From an uncultured Parabacteroides sp. (lineage in GTDB: Bacteria; Bacteroidota; Bacteroidia; Bacteroidales; Tannerellaceae): DNA of 39,971 bases. Below are positions 30,594 through 39,273 of the stretch, in pieces. Every line of letters begins with the position of its first letter. Position 1 is the first letter of the stretch. The notes beneath the pieces were generated by a model. That model ran no database searches. It was not told the DNA's origin and saw only the letters and a program-made list of their open reading frames with translations. The stretch is from NCBI GenBank assembly GCA_949287365.1, contig CASEGC010000046.1, forward strand, positions 1-39,971, read 5' to 3'. The position numbers were made by a program, and so were the translations under genes.

Positions 30594-31676
30594 ATGAACA
30601 AACTATTTCGGAAAATGAAACATAAATCGCCAATGACCAATGGTCGATTGTCAATTCTCCTGTTGACCGTATTCTTGTCGTGGACGGGATGCTCCGATGA
30701 TGAAGGGGTGATAGATATACCGGCGGATAAGGCAGCGTTGACGTTCCATGTCACGACCCGTGCGAACGAGAACAGCGAGGATGCGGCGATTACCGATCGT
30801 CAGTTCGGGCATCTCTTATTGGCGGAGCGGAAGCCGGAACATTCGCCTATCGATGGCGATGAGCGGTTGCATTGCGATCCCGCTCATCGGTATGATTTAG
30901 AGGGAAGCCAGTTCCAGATAGATAGTTTGTTGGGGCAGTGGTATAAGTTCGCGTTTGTCTGCCTGCCCGCCTTGCCTGATACGGAGATGGGGAAAGGAAT
31001 GCTTATCGCGGAAGGGAACGGCGTTACGTATGACACGGAGCATGACTTCAACAAACTGATGGTGAATTACATGAGCGCCTTGGTGTATCAGGAAAATAAT
31101 TTGGAAGAAGCCCAGTCGGAGGATTTGGCGATTTACCGGAAGGTGATTGACCGCTGGGTGGATGCGGTGAATCCCACGAGCGAGAATGTGGCCCTGACCC
31201 GCGTGACCGGCGAGCTGGTGATGGACATGGGTATCCCGTCCGATCAATTCAATACGAAAGAGAAAGGTAATGTTATCGCTATTGAGGTCACTCTTCCTCA
31301 GCCTTCGCTTTATCTCTACATACATGATGAGGCGAATGACGAGGTAATTACGAGCCGGGGCGTTTCCACGTATAGGTTTGTTTGGAACGTAGACGCCGGG
31401 GCGCAGGATACCCGGCAGCGGTTCCGTGTAGCGTTGTTGCCTGGGGCGTTGGATAACGGAGATACCAAGGCGACGGTGACGGTAAGTTTTGAGAACGGAG
31501 AACCGGAAGAGTTCGTGTTGAATAACGAGGATTCCGAGGCGATCGAGATTAAGAAGAACACCCGCACGACCGTCCTATTTAACGGGATGCATACGGATGA
31601 GTTCGAGGTTCGTTACGCGGGATTTGACGACCGTGCGTTTATTGACGTGGCGGATGATGGTTGGTATGGTTGGTAG
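30594..31676 (+). CDS. FimB/Mfa2-like fimbrial lipoprotein (minor subunit)
   Basis: This 360-residue predicted lipoprotein has the lipobox SWTGC (Cys33 from the first Met). The leader before the hydrophobic core is long, so Met14 (30633) may be the true start. The mature part begins SDDEGVIDIPADKAALTFHVTTRAN, as in FimB/Mfa2-like proteins, and contains strands such as YKFAFVCLPALPD, VALTRVTGELVMDMG and YRFVWNVDAGAQDTRQRFRVALLPG, which fit the two-sandwich fimbrillin fold. The end (DDRAFIDVADDGWYGW) lacks the linker plus tail of the anchor and stalk proteins. It is 61 bp from the previous gene and 15 bp from the next. Assignment rests on weak family resemblance and context; function within the pilus is unknown. 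Confidence 0.65.
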   Translation: MNKLFRKMKHKSPMTNGRLSILLLTVFLSWTGCSDDEGVIDIPADKAALTFHVTTRANENSEDAAITDRQFGHLLLAERKPEHSPIDGDERLHCDPAHRYDLEGSQFQIDSLLGQWYKFAFVCLPALPDTEMGKGMLIAEGNGVTYDTEHDFNKLMVNYMSALVYQENNLEEAQSEDLAIYRKVIDRWVDAVNPTSENVALTRVTGELVMDMGIPSDQFNTKEKGNVIAIEVTLPQPSLYLYIHDEANDEVITSRGVSTYRFVWNVDAGAQDTRQRFRVALLPGALDNGDTKATVTVSFENGEPEEFVLNNEDSEAIEIKKNTRTTVLFNGMHTDEFEVRYAGFDDRAFIDVADDGWYGW

Positions 31677-31691
31677 TAATTTATAGATAGG

Positions 31692-33401
31692 ATGAAAAAG
31701 GTATCATACATATTGTTGTCGTTGCTGGGATTGATGGCTTGCGAGAACGAGCTTTTCGAGGAGGGCGGTTCGATGGCTCCGGCGCTTGACGGGACGACGT
31801 TCGTGATAGATTATAGCGCCGATGCCGGAGGAACGACCAAAAGTATCCACGAGAACTTGCCTGCGAACCAACGGATTAGTTCATTGACCTATTTGTTGTA
31901 TGAAGGTACGGAGGGTACCTTGGTCAAACGTCGCGAGATTCCAGATATTGGCGAACAAACGACTTGGCCTTTGAAGCGGGAGAAAATGACTTGGACACAA
32001 CGCGAGGCGTTGAAAGATACGTTGAGCGTGGAGCGGATTTATAGGGTCGTATTTATCGCGAATATCGATTCCAGTAAGTTGAGATGGGAGGATGAGAATG
32101 GAGCTTTGTGCAGTCCGTTGAGGAACCCGGGACGGTATGCGGACGCTTATCTTTGTTATCCCACGGATAAAGCATTTACTGATAACTCGATGTTCTATTG
32201 GTTTAATACCACGATCGAACCGGTATCGGTGGATCGTGATACTCCGTACAATTGCCCGGTCATCTTGCGGCGTGTGGTGACGCGGACCGATGTCCTGACC
32301 GAGCATTTTCCGGCTTGGGAGGGTATAGATGGTACTGCGGATGGAGAGGAAGAACAGTCGATACCAGAGGAGGTAAAGGCGTTTATCGAACCGTATGTAC
32401 GTAGCCTTTTCACCGAGGCGGTGGGTGAGACTACGAACACGAACGCGTTTATATCTGTGCAGGTCGAAGAGAAGATGAAAGAATTGTTGACAAGTATAGC
32501 CGAGTATTTCAAAGGCCAAATCATTTCGAAACCGGAAGATGCGGAGCTTACGAAAGACGAAATCGCTTCCAACGCTAATTATGCGAAATGGTGTGATGCG
32601 GTAAATAAATTGATTGAGGCGCTTGACTATGAATCCGTTCTCACTTTCCTGTTACAAGAGGGACCGTATGAGGCATTGATGAGCCCGTTGCGGACGGATT
32701 GCTTGAACAATCCGGATTTACGTGCGTTATGGAAAACTTCTTGGCGGTTCGGTGATGAGGCGATAGTGACGTTTAATCAGACTGCTTCCGATGATCCCGC
32801 TACCGCGACGGGAGTGGCGCGTATCTCATTGGACCAGACAACGGCGATAGGAGTCGGTGAGTCGCCTCGCTTGCCGGTGGATTCTTCCGCGGTCTTGACG
32901 CAAGACGGGATAGAAAGCCAATACGATTTGTTTACGTGGATTGGTTTTGGCGACCCGAATAATAACATTTTCGAGAAGATTTCTTTCTATACGGAGGGTG
33001 TTGATACTCCGGAAGAGTTACCTGTCTCGGATTTGAAAACCGGACAATCCGGTAACGAATGGTATCAATTGATTTATCGGCCGATGCGACAACTTGGTTT
33101 TGGAGAGACGCTAACCGATCGTTTGGAAGCGACCAATGTTTCGGGTGATTTCAAGCAAATTTTGAATTTCTCCAGCTTGACCCAACAAAACGCGGAGGGT
33201 CAGGAGGAACCGTGGAGCCAAGAGGAGATTGACGCATTAATCGTCGCGATGAATCAGGCGGATATATTGGGAGAGAACGGAACGTATGCGGGGCAGAAAT
33301 TGGACACTATTACGTTCCCGATTACTTTGAAAGACTTATCCCCAAGTGGGGCGTTGAAGTTTACGGAAAGTTGGACTATCCAAAAAGTACAAGGACGATG
33401 A
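31692..33401 (+). CDS. Fimbrillin-like lipoprotein of unknown role
   Basis: This 569-residue lipoprotein (GLMAC, Cys17, then ENELFEEGG) has an N-terminal domain like other FimB/Mfa-type proteins (FVIDYSADAGGTTKSIHEN, ISSLTYLLYEGTEGTLVKRREIP, YRVVFIANIDSSKL, and a central CPVILRRVVTRTDVL strand). A central helical, acidic stretch (about 212-340) with KAFIEPYVRSLFTEAV is an unusual insert in a fimbrillin. The C-terminal third is beta-rich. The stop codon overlaps the start of the 1535-residue protein gene (ATGA), so the two are translationally coupled and probably work together. I do not recognise a specific family beyond the fimbrillin-like start. Confidence 0.65.
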   Translation: MKKVSYILLSLLGLMACENELFEEGGSMAPALDGTTFVIDYSADAGGTTKSIHENLPANQRISSLTYLLYEGTEGTLVKRREIPDIGEQTTWPLKREKMTWTQREALKDTLSVERIYRVVFIANIDSSKLRWEDENGALCSPLRNPGRYADAYLCYPTDKAFTDNSMFYWFNTTIEPVSVDRDTPYNCPVILRRVVTRTDVLTEHFPAWEGIDGTADGEEEQSIPEEVKAFIEPYVRSLFTEAVGETTNTNAFISVQVEEKMKELLTSIAEYFKGQIISKPEDAELTKDEIASNANYAKWCDAVNKLIEALDYESVLTFLLQEGPYEALMSPLRTDCLNNPDLRALWKTSWRFGDEAIVTFNQTASDDPATATGVARISLDQTTAIGVGESPRLPVDSSAVLTQDGIESQYDLFTWIGFGDPNNNIFEKISFYTEGVDTPEELPVSDLKTGQSGNEWYQLIYRPMRQLGFGETLTDRLEATNVSGDFKQILNFSSLTQQNAEGQEEPWSQEEIDALIVAMNQADILGENGTYAGQKLDTITFPITLKDLSPSGALKFTESWTIQKVQGR

Positions 33402-36400
33402 TAAAGAGAAAATATAGTATGCTGATCGCGTTTTGCCTGCTGAGCCTTTTTTGTGCTTGGGGGCAAGAGGAGGTATTGAATCAAGAGGCTTTGACGGAAC
33501 GATACGGAGGCCGGATCGCGTTGGTGGGGCAGCATTGCATCGTGAATCAAATCTCTACGGTCGCGAATCTGTTGACGAATTACGATCATTTGGAGTATGT
33601 CACCGATGAGGATTTGAACAACTTCGCGACTATTACGGCTGGAGTCAATGCAGGTGTAGCCGTATTGCCTTTTTTTAGTGTGAAAGATACGAAACACACC
33701 TATGCGGCAGGGACGAAAGCCGGGTTCACGCTTGTCTCCACCGAGGGAGGCGGTTTGCTCTCCTTGAATGTGATAAAGCTTTTCTCGATAGGCGTTTATA
33801 ACGATGGCAAGTTGATGGAAACCTTGGATGTGGAAGAGGGACAGGGAACCGGTGTCGGTTTGGAGTTGATTAAGATACCCAATTCGGACGATATTTCCGT
33901 GGATTTGACAGTTACTCCGACATATGATTTTGATGAGCTTTATTTGGAGTATAATGGTGTGAATGTATATGCGCTCCAAGAGTTCAGTATCAAATATGCT
34001 TTCGTGGGTGAGGCGGTGGAATATCCAATCGTATTTGAGGATGAATTCGTAGTGGATAAAGAAGAGTATAAGATAAAGGATTTGGATAATTCTATTGATT
34101 GGAGTGAATGTGATGCTTCCCCGTGGCCCAAGGAACATACGTGGTGGTGGCATACTGGAACTATGGAAGAAGAGTTTTTTGATTCCGATTTGGATAATAA
34201 AATGACCACGGCGATAATTGATGCGTATCATGTTCAAATTGGATTTAAAGAACCTTTTGAGGCCGGAACGGAAATTGGGTTCAAGACTTCTAATAAAGGA
34301 CTCGCTGATGTGAGTGTGGGCGGATTCGTGATTATGGATTTATATAAAGATGGGGAGATAATTCAAACCGCACGGATTGAGGCGAGTATATTGGGATTGG
34401 GAATTGGAAATAGCGGTGATTCCAAAAACTCGGTGATCGCGGAACAACCGTTCGATAAGGTACGTTATACGGTAGGTGCCGTGCTACCGCTGAATTTGGG
34501 AGAGTCGGCGGTTTATTATAGTTTCATCAAGAAAAAACCGGGCGTGGAGCACCATTGTCCGATTAACGCGAATATCTCTTCGCGGATTTGTGAGGGAGAA
34601 ACCACTTATCAACTGGAGTGGAATAAGGATATTGACGTGACTTGGAGCGTACAAGAGTGCCCCGAAGGTTCTAGTGTCCAAGTGGATGAAAAGACTGGAG
34701 CTGTTACAAACATCGATCATAACGGTGAGTATGTCTTTAAAGCGACAGCCACGGATGGATGTACCGAGACCGTGACGTTGACTAAGGGAAAAACTTTCGG
34801 TGGTGAAAATTCGTGCGGCACGCCGATTATCAATACCGCAGGCGAGGCACCGGTTTACGCTATATCGAGTAAGCGGCATGAGTCAAGCGGTTCCCTTTTG
34901 AACATTAGCAGTTTAAAGAATAGCTCGAATGTATTGGATGGCGATTTGAACAATTACCTGGAATACGTATCCGGAGTGAGCGTGGTGGACAATATGGGTA
35001 TTATTGGTATAAAGACCGTGGATGGCTCTTCTTTCAACGATCGATTTAGCGAGATAAATGGCGATAAGCGGGTTGGCTTTATCGTGGAGAATACCTCGAC
35101 CTTCTTGGACGCCAAGGTATTGGAATTCTTTCAAATCCGGTTGTACAAGAACGGTGTGCGGGTGGAAGAGGTGCCTTTGGTCATCGACGAATCAAATACG
35201 GTCAGTGTAGGGTTGATTGGTGAGGAGCGTTCCCAAAAGGTTCGTTTCAGTATCAAAGTTCCGGCACATGTCGATTTCGATGAGTTCCAGTTGTGGAAGT
35301 CGGGTGTCTTGGATTTGGGGTTGAGTACACTGCGGGTTTATTACGGTTTCATTGAATCGGCGGATGAGAATTGCTCGGATCCGATCAGCAGATCTTGCGC
35401 GTTAACGGTCTCTTCCTCCTCGGAAGAGGTAAATGCGACGTTTGTGCCGCAAATTCCGTTTCAGACCGCCTCGGTCGTTTCTGTATTGAAGGATGCCGGC
35501 TATTTAATCGACGACGATATGGGGACCGCTTTGAACTACGTGAATACTATAGAGGTAGGTTCAGGCATAATTTTATGCGTGAAGTTGGGTCGTGTGATTG
35601 ACGATCGTCAACAATTTGGCGTAGTGGTCGATAATGAGACCTATCTGGCAGGTGTGAGTGTGGGTACGTGGATGACCGTTTCCACCTATCTGAATGGAGA
35701 ACCGACAGGCGATGAGTTTACGAACTGGGGAACGGTAGGCCTGGATGTGATTGGTTACGGTGACAAGAAATATTTGATATCGAATCCGACCACGGCTTAC
35801 GATGAGGTACGGCTTACGTTGGCGGGTATCGCGAGCCTGTTGAATGGTTACAAGATTTATGGACTCTTCTTGCGGAGCGATTTGGATAGAGATGGTTTAC
35901 CGGATTGCTTGGATCCGGATACTTGCGAGGGCGAGCTTTCCGGCATATCGATTACGAGTGACATCTGTGAAGGAGAGTACGTGATGTTGAGCGGACTTGT
36001 ACGCTTTGAAACGGACGAGAGTAGTAAAAAATATCGGATAGAATGGAAAGGAACAGCCAGCGATGGTACAGCGGTAACCGGTACGGAAGATATTGAAGCC
36101 GTAAAGGAGGGAACCGTCAATGAGCAGATTTTGAGCTGGACCCATCTTATGGAGAATGCAGGGCAATATGAATTGAATGTGTATAAATTCGATGAAAATC
36201 AACAGGTAGAAACGGTTCCAATTTATTCCCTTGATTTTTGGGTTCATCCATTGGTTACGACTTGGAAAACGGAAAGCGCGACAACGGATTGGAATACTTG
36301 GGAGAATTGGACGAACGGTTCGCCATTGGCTTGTACGGACGTAATAATTCCTTCGCCTTCCAATGGACGAAACGACATGAACTATCCTATACTGACGACC

Positions 36401-38005
36401 GATAAGTCGAACGCTTGCCATTATATTCATTTCGCATCGAATGCGGAGGTGGTGAACACGCATTATCTGACTTACGAGAAGGCATGGGTGGAAATGAGTT
36501 TGAAATCCGATCGTTATTATATGGTTTCCGTTCCGTTGAAGGAGATACGTTCCGGCGATTTCTTTTATCCGAAGACGGGAACAGACTATCCGGAATATTT
36601 CACCGAATTGAACGAAAGCTCATTACCTGCCAATCGGGTTACCCCGACGGTTTACCAACGTATGTGGGAGTCGGTCGCATACGATCGTTTGATCACGGGT
36701 GGGCGTGATTTGGTTTATCCGGGTACGACCCGTTGGACGACTCCTAGCAATATGCTAGCGGCTTATTACGATTTGAACGATGGATTCGGGCTTTCTTTGT
36801 GGGTAAATCCGGATGGGCCTAAAGAGGATAATGAGCCTGAGGATACTTATTATACTTTCCGCTTTCCAAAGGCGCATGAGAAATATTTCTATTATGATGC
36901 GGACGGACAGGTCTTGGACGTGTCGGAACAGATGAAACGGGATGTGGCCTCTATCGGGCGTTTCATTTATGAGGACGCTAATCGGCAAGTGGATTTCCCC
37001 GTAAAGGTAAAAGTGGAGAATGCGGATTATAGCAACAAGACATTCTTGATTGGTAACCCGTTCATGTCGCATATCGATGTGGCGGAATTCATGAAGGAGA
37101 ACGAACAGGTCCTGTCAATCAAGGTTTATGACGGAACCGGAGCCAATTCATTGATAGCGGATGTAGAAGATGGTTTCTTATCGACAGGCGATGATACGAA
37201 CTCGCTATCATTAATCGCACCGACACAAGCCTTTTTCGTTACTGTCGCGGATGATGGTTTGGAGACGGATGAATGCGAGGTTTCATTTACGGAGGCGATG
37301 TTAACTTCCGGAAAAGGACAAAGTCTGTTGCGCTCCGCCGAGCCGGAATCGGGAAGCGAAAAAATACAACTACGGGTGCGGAATGAACAGTCGAAGGCGC
37401 AAGCCTTGATCAGTTTCTCTTCCAAAGCGAGTGATTCTTTCTCCGAACGTGAGGATTCGGAGGTGTTGTTGGACGAAAGTACGCCTTCTCTGCTCTCTCT
37501 CTTCTCTGTCGTGGGTGAGAGGGCTCTCGACATCCAACAGCGGGCGCATGGTGGAAAAATCCCGTTAGGTCTGTATCTGTCACGGGAAGGTGATATCACC
37601 TTGTCTGTCGTGATGCCGGATAATTATGAGGGTTGGTCGTTGGTTGATCAAGCCTCTGGAAAACGTTATTCGTTAATTGCCGGGAAGACGAACGAGATTT
37701 TGTTGGAAGACGTGACAACGAACGTAGGGCGTTTTTATCTGCAAGGAAACTTGTTGACAAGTACCGATGCGATCGTGGCGGTTCCTTCATGCGTATATGC
37801 TTATCAGGAATCTGGCGATATCGTGGTGCGATGCGAAGATGGAATGTTGACGCGATGCGAGCTTTATATGGTGGATGGGCGGTTATCCAGTTTGGCGAAT
37901 TTCCAATCGAACGAATACCGATTCTTGAAAGGGAAAGGGATTTACATTATTAAAGCTTATTATGAGGATGGCCGTTTCGAGACGTTGAAATTAATAAGTC
38001 GTTAA
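33398..38005 (+). CDS. Large four-repeat surface protein with T9SS-like C-terminal domain
   Basis: The 1535-residue protein starts at MIKRKYSM (33398), with a standard signal peptide ending near CAWGQ and no lipobox, unlike every other pilus protein here. Four homologous beta-rich repeats follow (about 25-205, 215-380, 490-655, 670-825), each with an AGTK/EVGF-type strand, a LYKNG/VYNDG-type hairpin and an ending like FDELYLEYNGV...YYAFV. Next are an Asp-rich, thrombospondin-3-like calcium loop (DLDRDGLPDCLDPDTC, about 828-843), a TDWNTWENWTNGSP...YP module common in T9SS cargo (about 964-1000), and a final domain (about 1460-1535) with ELYMVDGRLSSL and GKGIYIIKAYYEDG, like type A T9SS sorting domains. 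The gene overlaps the previous one by 4 bp. A secreted or surface-attached accessory of the pilus is the best reading. Confidence 0.8.
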   Translation: MIKRKYSMLIAFCLLSLFCAWGQEEVLNQEALTERYGGRIALVGQHCIVNQISTVANLLTNYDHLEYVTDEDLNNFATITAGVNAGVAVLPFFSVKDTKHTYAAGTKAGFTLVSTEGGGLLSLNVIKLFSIGVYNDGKLMETLDVEEGQGTGVGLELIKIPNSDDISVDLTVTPTYDFDELYLEYNGVNVYALQEFSIKYAFVGEAVEYPIVFEDEFVVDKEEYKIKDLDNSIDWSECDASPWPKEHTWWWHTGTMEEEFFDSDLDNKMTTAIIDAYHVQIGFKEPFEAGTEIGFKTSNKGLADVSVGGFVIMDLYKDGEIIQTARIEASILGLGIGNSGDSKNSVIAEQPFDKVRYTVGAVLPLNLGESAVYYSFIKKKPGVEHHCPINANISSRICEGETTYQLEWNKDIDVTWSVQECPEGSSVQVDEKTGAVTNIDHNGEYVFKATATDGCTETVTLTKGKTFGGENSCGTPIINTAGEAPVYAISSKRHESSGSLLNISSLKNSSNVLDGDLNNYLEYVSGVSVVDNMGIIGIKTVDGSSFNDRFSEINGDKRVGFIVENTSTFLDAKVLEFFQIRLYKNGVRVEEVPLVIDESNTVSVGLIGEERSQKVRFSIKVPAHVDFDEFQLWKSGVLDLGLSTLRVYYGFIESADENCSDPISRSCALTVSSSSEEVNATFVPQIPFQTASVVSVLKDAGYLIDDDMGTALNYVNTIEVGSGIILCVKLGRVIDDRQQFGVVVDNETYLAGVSVGTWMTVSTYLNGEPTGDEFTNWGTVGLDVIGYGDKKYLISNPTTAYDEVRLTLAGIASLLNGYKIYGLFLRSDLDRDGLPDCLDPDTCEGELSGISITSDICEGEYVMLSGLVRFETDESSKKYRIEWKGTASDGTAVTGTEDIEAVKEGTVNEQILSWTHLMENAGQYELNVYKFDENQQVETVPIYSLDFWVHPLVTTWKTESATTDWNTWENWTNGSPLACTDVIIPSPSNGRNDMNYPILTTDKSNACHYIHFASNAEVVNTHYLTYEKAWVEMSLKSDRYYMVSVPLKEIRSGDFFYPKTGTDYPEYFTELNESSLPANRVTPTVYQRMWESVAYDRLITGGRDLVYPGTTRWTTPSNMLAAYYDLNDGFGLSLWVNPDGPKEDNEPEDTYYTFRFPKAHEKYFYYDADGQVLDVSEQMKRDVASIGRFIYEDANRQVDFPVKVKVENADYSNKTFLIGNPFMSHIDVAEFMKENEQVLSIKVYDGTGANSLIADVEDGFLSTGDDTNSLSLIAPTQAFFVTVADDGLETDECEVSFTEAMLTSGKGQSLLRSAEPESGSEKIQLRVRNEQSKAQALISFSSKASDSFSEREDSEVLLDESTPSLLSLFSVVGERALDIQQRAHGGKIPLGLYLSREGDITLSVVMPDNYEGWSLVDQASGKRYSLIAGKTNEILLEDVTTNVGRFYLQGNLLTSTDAIVAVPSCVYAYQESGDIVVRCEDGMLTRCELYMVDGRLSSLANFQSNEYRFLKGKGIYIIKAYYEDGRFETLKLISR

Positions 38006-38022
38006 ATGAGAGGATATAGGAA

Positions 38023-39255
38023 ATGAAAATAGGGAAATACATATGGTTAGGATTGTTGTCCGGATGCTTATGGGGATGTAGTTCCGATGCGGATTTGGGC
38101 GAGGAACCGGTGGTGGAGGAATTCGCGGAGATACCTATTACGTTTAATTTCTTGACAAAAGGTTCTTTGACCACACGGGTTTCCGAGGATCCGAACGATG
38201 GTATTCCCGCTAGCGAAGCTCGAGAGGTTTATGTGGATCGCGTTCTATTGAAAGTCTATAAACGGCCAATAGGTACTTATTCGGATAATATCGAGGATTT
38301 TATGTTGGATGAACGGAACGATAATAAAGTATTGGTCTGTGAGGAACAGACGCAGTTCCCCTATTATATCGCGCATGGGAGAATCGATATGTCGTCGAAC
38401 TATGAGTACAGGGTTTCCGCTATCGCCTATTCGGAGGAATTGAACGAGAGAGAACTTTTTGATTTTGAGGGAAGGCGTTTGGAGAATACCCGATTGATGT
38501 TGATAGACGAGCAACGTAAGACCCCGGAGATTTTTTTCGGCGTTCCGGTGGCGAACGGGCAAGATTCGGTGTTCCGTTACGCGGGTTCCTCCGGACAAGA
38601 ATTAGAGGGCTGGTTGTATCGGGGAATCGCCGGTATCGAGCTGAATTTAGGGCATGTGGATGAAGGGATTTCTAAAATTGAATTATTGGCGGACCAGCTG
38701 AATACTTCCGTATATACGCGTTATTATGATGATTTCCTTTCGCCGTTGGACCTGAAACAGGATGACGGAAGTTATACTCATTTCGTGTTAGGTAGTACTG
38801 ATGCGAATAAATCGGAAGATGGAAGATATAAGTTTGAGAATGACTCCGTACATATCAAAGGAATGAATCTTTTGCAGGGTTGTACCGCGTTGCGTTTGCG
38901 TATTACGCGTGTGAATGAAGGGAAAGAATCTTACGAGTATTGCAAGTTGAAGCTACGGGAGACGGCTGTTTTAGGGCCGGAAGATTTCCAAACACGTGCG
39001 TTGCCTCCGGATGAAGGTAACGGTACGGGAATTATCCCGGGGGAGAAAGAATATCCGGATAATCCGGAAGAACCGGAAAATCCGGAGGAAGATCCTTACA
39101 AGGTCTGCTTCTTGCGGAACAATTATTATCGGTTGGAAGGCGATTTTCAAAATCTGACCACAGAGAAATATGTCTTGAAAGTGACGGTCAATCCCAACTG
39201 GGATGCGGATATTAATCTTTCGTTGGATAAATTTTCAGGTTCTGACGGTAATTAA
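38023..39255 (+). CDS. FimB/Mfa2-like fimbrial lipoprotein
   Basis: This 410-residue lipoprotein (LWGC, Cys19, followed by SSDADLGEEP) has typical FimB/Mfa2-like text: IPITFNFLTKGSLTTRVSED, VDRVLLKVYKRPIG, YEYRVSAIAYSEE and WLYRGIAGIELNLGHVD. Near the end is a short acidic Pro-rich repeat (YPDNPEEPENPEEDP, about 345-359), followed by a last pair of strands NNYYRLEGDFQNL and YVLKVTVNPNWDADINLSL. The linker-plus-NxNWD strand recalls the tails of the anchor and stalk proteins, though it is longer. It is 17 bp after the large surface protein and 18 bp before the next lipoprotein gene. It may be a second anchor or minor subunit. Confidence 0.75.
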   Translation: MKIGKYIWLGLLSGCLWGCSSDADLGEEPVVEEFAEIPITFNFLTKGSLTTRVSEDPNDGIPASEAREVYVDRVLLKVYKRPIGTYSDNIEDFMLDERNDNKVLVCEEQTQFPYYIAHGRIDMSSNYEYRVSAIAYSEELNERELFDFEGRRLENTRLMLIDEQRKTPEIFFGVPVANGQDSVFRYAGSSGQELEGWLYRGIAGIELNLGHVDEGISKIELLADQLNTSVYTRYYDDFLSPLDLKQDDGSYTHFVLGSTDANKSEDGRYKFENDSVHIKGMNLLQGCTALRLRITRVNEGKESYEYCKLKLRETAVLGPEDFQTRALPPDEGNGTGIIPGEKEYPDNPEEPENPEEDPYKVCFLRNNYYRLEGDFQNLTTEKYVLKVTVNPNWDADINLSLDKFSGSDGN

Positions 39256-39273
39256 CAAGGTAAAGGGAAGGAG

